Below are positions 44,032-52,312 of a stretch of 64,000 bases of DNA, piece by piece (position 1 is the stretch's first letter; the number at the start of each line of letters is the position of its first letter). The notes under the pieces are model-generated. The model was not told where the DNA came from. It did not search any database and was given only the letters and a program-made list of their open reading frames with translations. Origin of the DNA: CAWBUW01 sp963792075 (GTDB taxonomy: Bacteria; Chloroflexota; Anaerolineae; Anaerolineales; UBA4823). Where the stretch lies: NCBI GenBank assembly GCA_963792075.1, contig CAWBUW010000012.1, positions 186,001 to 250,000 of the forward strand. Reading direction: 5' to 3'. The position numbers and the translations under genes were made by a program.

Positions 44032-44997
44032 ATGCAACCCGCACTTCATGTTCACAATCTGCAAAAAACCTTCCGCAACGGCCACAACCTGAAGGCTGTG
44101 GATGGCGTCAGCTTCGATGTGCCGCCTGGTGAAATCTTCAGCCTGCTTGGCCCCAACGGCGCCGGGAAAACCACCACGATTTCTATGCTCTCCGCTCTGC
44201 TGCGCCCAGATAACAACCCGGATGGAAAAAGCGAGATTTCCATCATGGGACATTCCCTCCAGACTGAGCCCCTGGCTGCCAAGGCGCTGCTCGGTGTGGT
44301 GCCGCAGGATATTGCTCTCTATGAAGACCTTTCTGCCCGCGAGAATCTCGTCTTTTGGGGCAAGATGTATGGCTTGAGCGGGATAAAACTCCGGAAGCGC
44401 GTGGACGAAGTGCTCGAATTGATCGGCCTGACTGAACGCGCCAAAGACCGGGTCGGGAAATACTCTGGCGGTATGAAGCGCCGCGTCAATATCGGTGTGG
44501 CGCTGCTGCACAAGCCAAAAGTGATCTACATGGATGAGCCCACTGTGGGTATAGATCCTCAAAGCCGGCGCAGTATCCTGGATGGCGTGGTAGCGCTAAA
44601 AAACCAGGGCATGACCGTGCTTTACACCACGCATTACATGGAAGAAGCCCAGGAGCTTTCTGACAGCATCGCCATTATGGATCACGGCAAGTTGATTGCC
44701 AATGGTACGCACGATGAGTTGATTCAACTCGTGGGGCAGAAGGCCCGGATTACCTTAACGATCAACACTGAAGGAGAGCGCATCCTGGAGGGCTGGCGCG
44801 CCGCCCCCGGAGTTTCCACTATCACCACCGAAGATGGAACGCTGACCCTTTGGGTGGATGACTCCAACCGGGTGCTGCCGCGCCTCTTCGAGATCGCTGC
44901 CGATCGCGGGGTACGCATCACCTCAGTCGACATCCAGGAACCCAACCTGGAAGCGGTTTTTCTCCACCTGACAGGCCGCGCTTTGCGCGATGAATAA
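44032..44997 (+). CDS. ABC exporter ATPase
   Basis: 321 residues of the DrrA/ABC-2 class. Walker A GPNGAGKTT, signature YSGGMKRR, Walker B VIYMDEPTVGID, H-loop TTHYMEEAQ, and the C-terminal domain typical of drug or lipid exporters. GGAGA before ATG 44032. First gene of an operon with two permeases. Confidence 0.94.
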   Translation: MQPALHVHNLQKTFRNGHNLKAVDGVSFDVPPGEIFSLLGPNGAGKTTTISMLSALLRPDNNPDGKSEISIMGHSLQTEPLAAKALLGVVPQDIALYEDLSARENLVFWGKMYGLSGIKLRKRVDEVLELIGLTERAKDRVGKYSGGMKRRVNIGVALLHKPKVIYMDEPTVGIDPQSRRSILDGVVALKNQGMTVLYTTHYMEEAQELSDSIAIMDHGKLIANGTHDELIQLVGQKARITLTINTEGERILEGWRAAPGVSTITTEDGTLTLWVDDSNRVLPRLFEIAADRGVRITSVDIQEPNLEAVFLHLTGRALRDE

Positions 44998-45008
44998 ACG
45001 GAGTTCGT

Positions 45009-46253
45009 ATGAAATCCCTCCACATTGCCATCAAAGACTTGATCCGCTCGTTCCGCAGCGCTTTTGCCCTGATCTTCATGTTTGGCGTGCCGCTGATGGT
45101 AACGGGAATGTTCTACTTCATGTTTGGCAGCATGAATAACAACGACAGCGGCTTCGACCTGCCGCGCACCACAGTGGTAATCGTCAACCTGGATGAAGGC
45201 CATCCTCAGGTGGGGCAGCTTGGCAAAACGGTAGTTGAAACGCTCCAGGGCGCTGATTTTGCCAGCCTGATGGAAGTCTCCTCGGCTGTAGATGCCGCCA
45301 CCGCCCGCCAAATGGTCGATTCCCAACAGGCGGGAGTAGCCGTCATCATCCCTAAAGATTTTTCTGCATCCTTTACAGATTCCAAGGCTGATACCGAAAT
45401 TGAAATCTACAAGGACCCCACTCTGACCCTCGGCCCCGGAATCGTCCAATCGGTGCTCAGCCAGTTCACCGACAACTTCGCCGGCGTCAAAATCACCGTA
45501 GCTCTGGCACTTAAGCAAGCTGAAGCCGGCGAAATCGAGTATGCTCAAATCAATCAGATTGTTGCCGATTACATGGCTGCCGCGCAATCGAGCGCCAATC
45601 CCCAATCTCTGATTGAGCAGCGTTCCCCGGCGGCAGCCTCCACTCAGAACCTCATGCTGGCGCTGGTCGGCCCGATTATGGGCGGCATGATGATCTTCTA
45701 TGCTTTCTATACCGGTGTCAACACCGCCAACAGCATCCTCAAGGAGGATGAAGAGGGTACTTTGCAGCGGCTCTTTACCACCCCCACCTCACAGGCTGAA
45801 ATCCTGGGCGGAAAATTCCTGGCGGTAGGCCTCACGGTGCTGGTGCAGGTGGTTACCCTCCTCATCGCTGCCCATCTGCTCTTCCGCATCGAATGGGGTG
45901 CTCTGCCGGCTGTGGCGCTGGAAGCATTTGTCATCGTCTGCTCTGCTGCCACCTTCGGCATCCTGATCTCCTCCCTGCTCAAGAACAGCCGGCAGGCAGG
46001 CGTCGTCTACGGCGGGGTGCTCACCGTCACGGGTATGGTTGGCATGATGGATATTTTTACTGGAAACCCCAACAGCACCCAGTTTGGCATTTTGCCACTG
46101 CTGACCCCGCAGGGATGGGCAGCGCGCAGCATGCTTCTCTCGATGGATGGGGCCTCGATCACCCAGATTCTGCCCTACGCGTTGGTATTGCTCGCCCTGA
46201 GCACTGCCTTTTTCACCCTCGGCGTGTGGCGTTTCCAAAAACGCTATGCCTAA
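45009..46253 (+). CDS. ABC-2 type permease
   Basis: 414 residues: one N-terminal helix, a large outside domain (about 45-210; VVIVNLDEGHPQVGQ) and five or six C-terminal helices, with EDEEGTLQRLFTTPTSQAEI as the coupling region. Exports an unknown substrate with the preceding ATPase. Confidence 0.9.
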   Translation: MKSLHIAIKDLIRSFRSAFALIFMFGVPLMVTGMFYFMFGSMNNNDSGFDLPRTTVVIVNLDEGHPQVGQLGKTVVETLQGADFASLMEVSSAVDAATARQMVDSQQAGVAVIIPKDFSASFTDSKADTEIEIYKDPTLTLGPGIVQSVLSQFTDNFAGVKITVALALKQAEAGEIEYAQINQIVADYMAAAQSSANPQSLIEQRSPAAASTQNLMLALVGPIMGGMMIFYAFYTGVNTANSILKEDEEGTLQRLFTTPTSQAEILGGKFLAVGLTVLVQVVTLLIAAHLLFRIEWGALPAVALEAFVIVCSAATFGILISSLLKNSRQAGVVYGGVLTVTGMVGMMDIFTGNPNSTQFGILPLLTPQGWAARSMLLSMDGASITQILPYALVLLALSTAFFTLGVWRFQKRYA

Positions 46254-46281
46254 TCTAAAATTCCACTTCAAACTTCACCCA

Positions 46282-46306
46282 CTCCTCTCCCAGATCGGGA
46301 GAGGAG
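46282..46306 (+). repeat. Small hairpin between the two permease genes
   Basis: CTCCTCTCCC-AGATC-GGGAGAGGAG, a perfect 10-bp stem, in the 76-base gap before the second permease. May tune expression of the distal gene. Confidence 0.5.
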
Positions 46307-46329
46307 CAGAGGCGAAACCGGAGCTAACT

Positions 46330-47523
46330 ATGTCTTCCATCTTCTATATCGCATCCAAAGACCTCTTACAAATGCTGCGCGACCGCAAGACCTTCATGTT
46401 CTTGCTGCTCATGCCCATCGCCTTCACTTTACTGTTCGGCCTGGCCTTCAATAACAACAGCAAGGGCAGCGGAGATCCACGCCTGCCGGTGGGCTTCCTG
46501 AACCAGGATGGGGCATCGCCTATCAGCCTGGAATTGGAGCGCCTCCTGGCCCCTTCGGGGGTCATCCGCCTCGAGAGCAGGGAGGCAGAGTCTGACCTCG
46601 AAAAAGATGTCGCCGAGAAAAAACTTGCCGCGGCCATCCTCGTCCCTCAAGGCTACGGCGAATCCCTGCGCAGCAGCGCGCCCCTCAAGTTGAGCGTAAT
46701 CGCGGACACATCCACTTCTGCGGGCCTCAGCGCCCAGACGGAGATCCGTTTGGCTGCCAGCCGGCTGATCAGCGCGGTACATACTGCACAGGTGATTGCC
46801 CCTGACGGTGGGGCTGCGTTTGAGGCTGCCCTGCAAGACGCGCTCACCGCCTGGCAAAATCCACCTGTGCGTTTGACCGTAGCCCAGACCGAAGCTGTCA
46901 CCATAGAGCCAGAGAAAGCCGCCAACCCTCTGTCCAACTTCGCCCACAGCTCTCCAGGGATGATCTTACAGTTTGCGATTGCCGGCTTGCTCACCTGCGC
47001 CCAGGTCATCGTCTCGGAGCGTAAGAGCCGCAGTCTGCAGCGCCTGCTTACTACCGCTACGAGCCGTGTACAGATTTTGCTCGGTCATTACCTGGCAATA
47101 TTCCTCCTGATCTTCACCCAGTTTGCAATTTTGATCCTTTTTGGGCAGTTTGCCCTCAAGCTGGACTACCTCAGCCAGCCGCTGGCTACGCTGCTGATTG
47201 CGTTCACCGCCGCGCTGTGCATCGCTGCCCTGGGACTGCTCATCGGCGCCTTGGCAAAAGCAGAAGAACAGGCGACCACCTTTTCGCTGATCTGCATGTT
47301 TTTACTCGCTGGACTGGGTGGAGCATGGGTGCCTTTAGAATTTACCGGTAAAGCGTTCCAGGCCATTGGCCACATTTCACCGCTCGCCTGGGCGATGGAT
47401 GGTTTCAAAAATGTGTTGATCCGTGGTTTGGATGTAAGCGCAGCCTGGCTGCCCGCCGCGGCACTGCTCGGTTATGCTGTGCTGTTCTTTGCCCTGGCCG
47501 GCTGGCGTTTCAAGTTTGAGTGA
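46330..47523 (+). CDS. ABC-2 type permease
   Basis: 397 residues with the same layout as its neighbour: N-terminal helix, extracytoplasmic domain (GFLNQDGASPISLELE), and C-terminal helices with SERKSRSLQRLLTTATSRVQ. ATG 46330 follows GGAG; upstream in-frame codons translate the gap hairpin. The two permeases probably form a heterodimer. Confidence 0.9.
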   Translation: MSSIFYIASKDLLQMLRDRKTFMFLLLMPIAFTLLFGLAFNNNSKGSGDPRLPVGFLNQDGASPISLELERLLAPSGVIRLESREAESDLEKDVAEKKLAAAILVPQGYGESLRSSAPLKLSVIADTSTSAGLSAQTEIRLAASRLISAVHTAQVIAPDGGAAFEAALQDALTAWQNPPVRLTVAQTEAVTIEPEKAANPLSNFAHSSPGMILQFAIAGLLTCAQVIVSERKSRSLQRLLTTATSRVQILLGHYLAIFLLIFTQFAILILFGQFALKLDYLSQPLATLLIAFTAALCIAALGLLIGALAKAEEQATTFSLICMFLLAGLGGAWVPLEFTGKAFQAIGHISPLAWAMDGFKNVLIRGLDVSAAWLPAAALLGYAVLFFALAGWRFKFE

Positions 47524-47579
47524 CAATTATATAGTTGGGGTGGAATTTTTCGGCAGGTATAGGAATGATGTCCATCTTT

Positions 47580-47636
47580 TTGTAACACTTATTGCATTTA
47601 TCTCCCACCGGAGGTATACTGTAATAAGTGTTACAA
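47580..47636 (+). promoter_or_regulatory. Promoter framed by a split operator
   Basis: Perfect 14-bp arms TTGTAACACTTATT (47580-47593) and AATAAGTGTTACAA (47623-47636) flank a promoter TTGCAT-N17-TATACT (47592-47597, 47615-47620). A repressor dimer pair here would cover both promoter ends. Confidence 0.65.
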
Positions 47637-47646
47637 AGGATAGTTC

Positions 47647-48186
47647 ATGGACTATAAATGGTTGCTGTTTTGCCCACAATTACCGGCTACTCCCTCCAGC
47701 CCGCGCGTGATGGTCTGGCGGCGGATGCGCTCTGCCGGTTCTTTGGGACTGGATAATGGTCTTTGGATCTTGCCCTACAACAATGGGTCCGAGAAGTTCA
47801 TTCGGGATATGAAAACGTATATCGAGAGCCAGGGAGGAACCAGTAAAACTTTCGTCGCCAATGCTCTCGATGGGCTGACCGAAACCGAAATTCTCGAGCG
47901 CTTCCAGCAAGACCGCGCTGAGGAATATGCAGAGCTTGAAGAGCAGTGCCTTGACTTTCTGGCCGAGATCGAAAAAGAAATCCAACGAAAAAATTATAGC
48001 CTTGCCGAGTACGAGGAGAATGAGCAAGATTTTGATAAGCTCAAGGTTTGGTTTGAGAAAGTGAAGCAGCGCGACTTTATCGGCGGCGAACAGGCTGAAG
48101 AAGCTGCCGGATGGCTGGAGAAATGCCATCAAGCGTTGAATAGGTTTGCCACAGAAGTCTTTAACCATGAAAAGATGGATGAATAA
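47647..48186 (+). CDS. ChrB N-terminal-domain protein
   Basis: 179 residues. The start KWLLFCPQLPATPSSPRV and WRRMRSAGSLGLDNGLWILP match the N-terminal domain of ChrB, which in chromate-resistance operons regulates the ChrA transporter. The rest is helical and Glu-rich (about 85-150, coiled-coil-like). No chrA is present; the neighbour is an MFS permease instead. So this may be a metal- or oxyanion-responsive regulator, and a possible binder of the operator just upstream. Confidence 0.8.
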   Translation: MDYKWLLFCPQLPATPSSPRVMVWRRMRSAGSLGLDNGLWILPYNNGSEKFIRDMKTYIESQGGTSKTFVANALDGLTETEILERFQQDRAEEYAELEEQCLDFLAEIEKEIQRKNYSLAEYEENEQDFDKLKVWFEKVKQRDFIGGEQAEEAAGWLEKCHQALNRFATEVFNHEKMDE

Positions 48187-48203
48187 GAAGACATGAGGTT
48201 GAC

Positions 48204-49445
48204 ATGACGGAAACGACGATTGATTCAAAAAAACGAGCATCCATAATGGACCTGCCGCGAAACGTATGGGCAGTCGGCTTGACCAGCTTCTTCATGGATG
48301 TATCCAGTGAGATGGTAATCCATATCCTGCCTCTATTCCTGGCCAATGTCCTGGGTGTGCAAACCAGCATCATTGGCTTGATCGAAGGACTGGCCGAAGC
48401 GACTGCCAGTATCTTGAAGTTGTTCTCGGGCTGGCTTTCGGATAAATTGGGGGGGCGGAAGTGGTTAGCGGTGGCCGGGTACGGGCTTTCGGCGGTATCA
48501 AAACCCTTCTTCTACTTTGCCAACACCTGGGAATTGATCGCCGGCGTACGTTGGACAGATCGGGTGGGGAAGGGCATCCGTACGGCGCCGCGAGATGCTC
48601 TGGTTGCAAATTCGGTGACGAAAGAAACCCGGGGCCTTGCCTTTGGCTTTCACCGCACGATGGACACAGCCGGCGCAATGCTCGGAGTTATCATTGCGGC
48701 GCTCGTTGTCTGGCTGGCCCAGAGAAATACGCTGGATCTGTCGAAATCAACCTTCCAAACTATCGTGTTGATCAGCTTGTTCCCGGCCGTTCTGGCGGTC
48801 ATCTCCCTGGTTTTCGGAGCCAAGGATGTCGCCGTCAAAGGGCAGCGTGCCGCGCCCAAGTTTTCCTTGCGCGGCATGGGGAAACCTTTCATTATCTTTC
48901 TGGTGATCGTTGGCCTCTTTACCCTGGGCAATTCTTCAGACGCATTCCTGGTGCTGCGAGCCCAAAACCTGGGAATTACCGTTACCGGCATTCTCGTCAT
49001 GCTGGCGATGTTCAACCTGATCTATGCGTTGATCTCAACCCCGGCAGGATCGCTTTCTGATCGCATTGGCCGCCGCCGCTTGATCATTGGCGGTTGGCTG
49101 GTATATGCCGCGATCTATTTGGGATTTGCCTTTGCACAGGCGGCCTGGCAGGTGTGGGTGTTGTACGTGGCGTATGGTTTGTATTACGGCATGGCTTATG
49201 GCACGGCGAATGCGCTGGTTGCTGACCTGGTGCCGGAGAACTTACGCGGCACGGCCTATGGCACCTACAATGCGATCATTGGTATCTTGGCGTTTCCGGC
49301 ATCGTTCATTGCCGGGTTGCTCTGGCAAGGTATAGGATCCTGGCAAGGATTTGGCCCCTCGGCGCCTTTCTTGTTTGGCGGCACGCTGGCCCTGGTTGCG
49401 GCAATTTTAATGGCCTTCTGGCTGCCACGTGTCCAGCGTGATTGA
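48204..49445 (+). CDS. MFS transporter
   Basis: 413 residues, twelve helices. The first loop GWLSDKLGGRKWL and the mid-loop GSLSDRIGRRRLI are major-facilitator motif A copies. TDRVGKGIRTAPRDALVANS is characteristic of a widespread bacterial branch of putative drug or metabolite exporters. Seventeen bases after the ChrB-like gene, so probably regulated with it. Confidence 0.88.
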   Translation: MTETTIDSKKRASIMDLPRNVWAVGLTSFFMDVSSEMVIHILPLFLANVLGVQTSIIGLIEGLAEATASILKLFSGWLSDKLGGRKWLAVAGYGLSAVSKPFFYFANTWELIAGVRWTDRVGKGIRTAPRDALVANSVTKETRGLAFGFHRTMDTAGAMLGVIIAALVVWLAQRNTLDLSKSTFQTIVLISLFPAVLAVISLVFGAKDVAVKGQRAAPKFSLRGMGKPFIIFLVIVGLFTLGNSSDAFLVLRAQNLGITVTGILVMLAMFNLIYALISTPAGSLSDRIGRRRLIIGGWLVYAAIYLGFAFAQAAWQVWVLYVAYGLYYGMAYGTANALVADLVPENLRGTAYGTYNAIIGILAFPASFIAGLLWQGIGSWQGFGPSAPFLFGGTLALVAAILMAFWLPRVQRD

Positions 49446-49453
49446 ATCCATGT

Positions 49454-49786
49454 TCATGGATTATCTCCTTCTTCCTTGCCCTTTTTATCGTCAAATATCC
49501 GGCCAAGGTTTTTTCGGTATTGATCAAAGGCCGACCTTCCCTGTGGAGTGAGCCGGTACTCTGTGTGTGGGAACTTTCCCCGGATGGTTTTTTCTACCTG
49601 GATATAGCCGGCTTCTTCGAGCCGAGATAAATGCACAGTTAAATTTCCCTTGGTCAGGCGGCTTTCTTTGAGAAGGAAAAGGAAATCGGCTGATTCAACC
49701 GAAGAAAGCAGGGCGACCAACAACAAACGCGACGGCTCATGGATCACTCGGTCCAGGTCAGAGAGGTTGTGATAGGCTTCGGTCAT
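49454..49786 (-). CDS. Winged-helix regulator (PadR/MarR-like HTH_27)
   Basis: 110 residues: helix LLLVALLSSVESADFLFLLK, recognition LTKGNLTVHLSRLEEAGYIQ and wing KTIRGKFPHTEYRLTPQGRS. This small family regulates adjacent membrane proteins. ATG overlaps the stop of the upstream membrane-protein gene, so the pair is one operon; the double palindrome before that gene is its probable target. Confidence 0.9.
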   Translation of the reverse strand: MTEAYHNLSDLDRVIHEPSRLLLVALLSSVESADFLFLLKESRLTKGNLTVHLSRLEEAGYIQVEKTIRGKFPHTEYRLTPQGRSAFDQYRKNLGRIFDDKKGKEEGDNP

Positions 49787-50550
49787 GCTTCCTCCTTGTA
49801 CGGGACCGGGTTTTCCTTCCGGTAGCGCAGAAAGGTCACCCCGCCCGATATGGCAAAAATCACGCCGGAAACCAGGGCCAACAAACCGAGGCTGACAAAA
49901 GACCGGTTGAGGCTCTCTGCCAGGGGAGCGCGCAAAGCTTCAGGCAGCCCTACCAGGGGGCTGGATTGCAGCGCATCGACCGGGATGAGGGGCAACCCCA
50001 CGGCAAGCTGCCAGGCGCTGATCCCAATTCCAGTCAGCAGGATCAGGATCCCCAGCAGCACAAAGCGGCGCAATCCCAGCCATCTCCCCGCGAGAATACA
50101 AAGTATCGCCCAAATGATACTCATGGCGGTCGGCGACCAGGCGGGCATGGAGAATAAAATGGTGCGCATGGAAGGCAGGAAGAAGAACGCTGCTACCAGC
50201 GCCAATACCGGCAGAAGCAGGCAGAGAACGGCATTCCTGAGGAGGGTGAGTATTTGCGCTACGGTTACTCGTTTTCCTCTTACAAACCCGGTGCGTGGAT
50301 AGGTAAAGCGGTCCTTTAACCACCATAAGATCAAGCCAGCCGCCAGTATGCCAAAAGCCTTGATAAAACCAATATCGCTTGCGATGGAAGCAAACTGGGC
50401 CAGGAACGAACCTTGGGGCACTACGCCGCGCAGCAGCAGAACCCCTCCCAGCAAGACAAACAGGCCTCCGGCCAGCGTTTCGGTAAACCCATCCACAAAC
50501 CAATATCCCCGGCCAACCCTGATGGCACTTTCAATTTGGTTGTCGCTCAT
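49783..50550 (-). CDS. Six- to seven-helix membrane protein, unknown
   Basis: 255 residues. Begins RVGRGYWFVDGFTETLAGGL, then a soluble loop with WWLKDRFTYPRTGFVRGKRVT and several helices. Proteins like this occur next to HTH_27-type regulators in Chloroflexota and actinobacteria, without known function. AGGAGG lies before ATG 50550. Confidence 0.75.
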   Translation of the reverse strand: MSDNQIESAIRVGRGYWFVDGFTETLAGGLFVLLGGVLLLRGVVPQGSFLAQFASIASDIGFIKAFGILAAGLILWWLKDRFTYPRTGFVRGKRVTVAQILTLLRNAVLCLLLPVLALVAAFFFLPSMRTILFSMPAWSPTAMSIIWAILCILAGRWLGLRRFVLLGILILLTGIGISAWQLAVGLPLIPVDALQSSPLVGLPEALRAPLAESLNRSFVSLGLLALVSGVIFAISGGVTFLRYRKENPVPYKEEA

Positions 50551-50564
50551 ACTTCCTCCTGTTG

Positions 50565-50599
50565 ATACAGACTAGTCTACATCATAGACTAGTCTGTAT
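50565..50599 (-). promoter_or_regulatory. Double-palindrome operator
   Basis: ATACAGACTAGTCTA (50565-50579), five bases, and TAGACTAGTCTGTAT (50585-50599) are perfect inverted copies, and each contains its own palindrome AGACTAGTCT. Two dimers could bind side by side directly upstream of the membrane-protein/regulator operon. Confidence 0.75.
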
Positions 50600-50854
50600 A
50601 ATACTACGTTTTATCAAAATGTCAATACCCCAACCCCAAGTTCCAGAAATCGGTCAGATCGTGCGCCGGCGGACTAATGATCTTAATGTACCTGGGCAAA
50701 GTATAATATACAGAAGCTGTGGATCGACTCGCGAGGTCGGATTCCCCTCACTTGGGTTCGCGATTACGGTTTTCCCCGAAGCAGGCTGCAAAAAATTTTG
50801 ACAACGCAGGTTACAAACCGGCCTGGGGAATAATTCATTTCAGGAGTAACGATC

Positions 50855-51484
50855 ATGCACAGCAAACCACGCGTTTCCCATCGCTCTTCCCATCGCAAGC
50901 CAGCGCGCCTGCCCATCCCACCGCGCCTGCTGCGTATCCTGCTGGTGGCGCTGGCTTGCGCTGTGCTGTTGCCTGTCAGCGGTTTCACCTATGCCGCCAG
51001 CATGGAGCAGCACGACAGTTTTTGCGCTTCGTGCCACACCCAACCGGAATCGACTTATTACCAGCGTTCGCTGGATGCCACATCCAGCGACCTGGCATCC
51101 GCCCACACTCCCAAAGCTGTGCGCTGCATCGATTGCCACTCTGGCGAGGGTCTGCCGGGTCGGATGAGCGCTGAGCTGCTCGGCGCACACAACGCCTTCG
51201 CCTGGTATACCCGTACTGCAGTCCAGCCTGCCAAACTGACTCGTAAGGTTACAGATGGTCAGTGCTTGAAATGCCATGCACAGGTTTCTCAATCCAATGA
51301 TCAAAATAATCATTTTCACTACTTTTTGTCTCGCTGGCAGCAAATAGACAAAAATGCCGGTACCTGTGTGAGTTGTCATCAAGGGCATTCTACTCAAGGG
51401 GATGCGCAGTTGATGTATCTTAATCGCGACACCACCACCCTGGTGTGCGAATCTTGCCACCGCATCACAGGGAGTGGCGATTAG
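50855..51484 (+). CDS. Pentahaem c-type cytochrome
   Basis: 209 residues. A basic N-terminus and one helix (about 26-46) target it to the outside of the membrane. Five CxxCH haem sites: CASCH, CIDCH, CLKCH, CVSCH and CESCH. The spacing resembles NapC/NirT/NrfH-type quinol-linked cytochromes. It stands alone; partner enzyme unknown. AGGAG precedes ATG 50855. The 300-base gap upstream holds the double palindrome and otherwise nothing I can support. Confidence 0.88.
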   Translation: MHSKPRVSHRSSHRKPARLPIPPRLLRILLVALACAVLLPVSGFTYAASMEQHDSFCASCHTQPESTYYQRSLDATSSDLASAHTPKAVRCIDCHSGEGLPGRMSAELLGAHNAFAWYTRTAVQPAKLTRKVTDGQCLKCHAQVSQSNDQNNHFHYFLSRWQQIDKNAGTCVSCHQGHSTQGDAQLMYLNRDTTTLVCESCHRITGSGD

Positions 51485-51560
51485 CTGCCCGTAAATGAGG
51501 ACCCGCGTACCATCCCCCCAACTTTCAGATTTCAGCGCGATAATATTAATACCAGTAACT

Positions 51561-51640
51561 TCTCAATAACTTGGGGTGTGGAGTGTTTTGCGCGTGCTTC
51601 GCACGCGCAAAACACTCCACTTTTCCCCCTTTTATTGAGA
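51561..51640. repeat. Palindromic repeat, family A, with TCTCAATAA ends
   Basis: Arms GTGGAGTGTTTTGCGCGTGC (51578-51597) and its complement (51601-51620) around TTC. Nine-base ends TCTCAATAA (51561-51569) and TTATTGAGA (51632-51640) are perfectly inverted, so the whole is an 80-bp MITE-like unit. It lies 35 bases before the next gene. Confidence 0.85.
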
Positions 51641-51674
51641 TGATACAATACCAAACAGAAAGGATGGGCAGGCC

Positions 51675-52286
51675 ATGGAAACGAAACAATCTTCCACGTT
51701 CAACTGGGTATTGGCTGGCGTGCTGGGGCTGTTGTTTGTCTTATCGTTGGGGTGGTATCTGGTTCAGAACTACCGGGCGGGGGACTCGGCGCCCTGGCAG
51801 TTGATCACCAGCGGGCTAATCCTGGCAATCCCGCTGGCGCTGTTCTATTTCTGCATCGGGGTGTTGGTTGTGGCAGCCCGGCAAAAGGCCCAGGGTCAGA
51901 TTGCTCCCCGGCTGGCAAAGGTGATCTATTGGAGCCCGCGCCTGGCCGGTGTGCTGATCATTTCCTTCGTCAGCCTGTTTGCCCTGGATATGTTTGAGGG
52001 AGACTCCACACTGGGCGAGAAGCTGTTGGGCTTCCTGATGCACATGCTGCCCTCGATCGCGATGATCATCGTGCTGGTCCTGGCCTGGCGTTGGGAATGG
52101 GTGGGCTTTGTGACCTTTCTGGCTGCTTCCCTCTTTTTCTTGCGCTTTGTCATCGCCGACCCTCTCCAGGGATTGGGCCATTTTTTGCTCTTCTCGGGCC
52201 CGCTGCTGTTGATAGCCCTGTTGTTTGGCGCTAACTGGCGTTGGCGGGACCTGCTGCACCCGGCTCCGAAGCCGGCCGTGGAATAA
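51675..52286 (+). CDS. Membrane protein, unknown (DUF7670-like)
   Basis: 203 residues, six helices. Motifs APRLAKVIYWSPRLAGVLII and LDMFEGDSTLGEKLLGFLMHMLPS resemble a group of small uncharacterised membrane proteins. First of a group with the methyltransferase and another membrane protein; no function can be assigned. Confidence 0.75.
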   Translation: METKQSSTFNWVLAGVLGLLFVLSLGWYLVQNYRAGDSAPWQLITSGLILAIPLALFYFCIGVLVVAARQKAQGQIAPRLAKVIYWSPRLAGVLIISFVSLFALDMFEGDSTLGEKLLGFLMHMLPSIAMIIVLVLAWRWEWVGFVTFLAASLFFLRFVIADPLQGLGHFLLFSGPLLLIALLFGANWRWRDLLHPAPKPAVE

Positions 52287-52312
52287 AATCTGACGTGATG
52301 GAGGAGAAAACC

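Noticed and set aside
50619..50801. Short frame with VPEIGQIVRRR, resembling the N-terminus of SNF2-type helicases
   Set aside because: Only about ten residues match, the remainder is unlike any domain, and there is no ribosome site. At most a decayed fragment.
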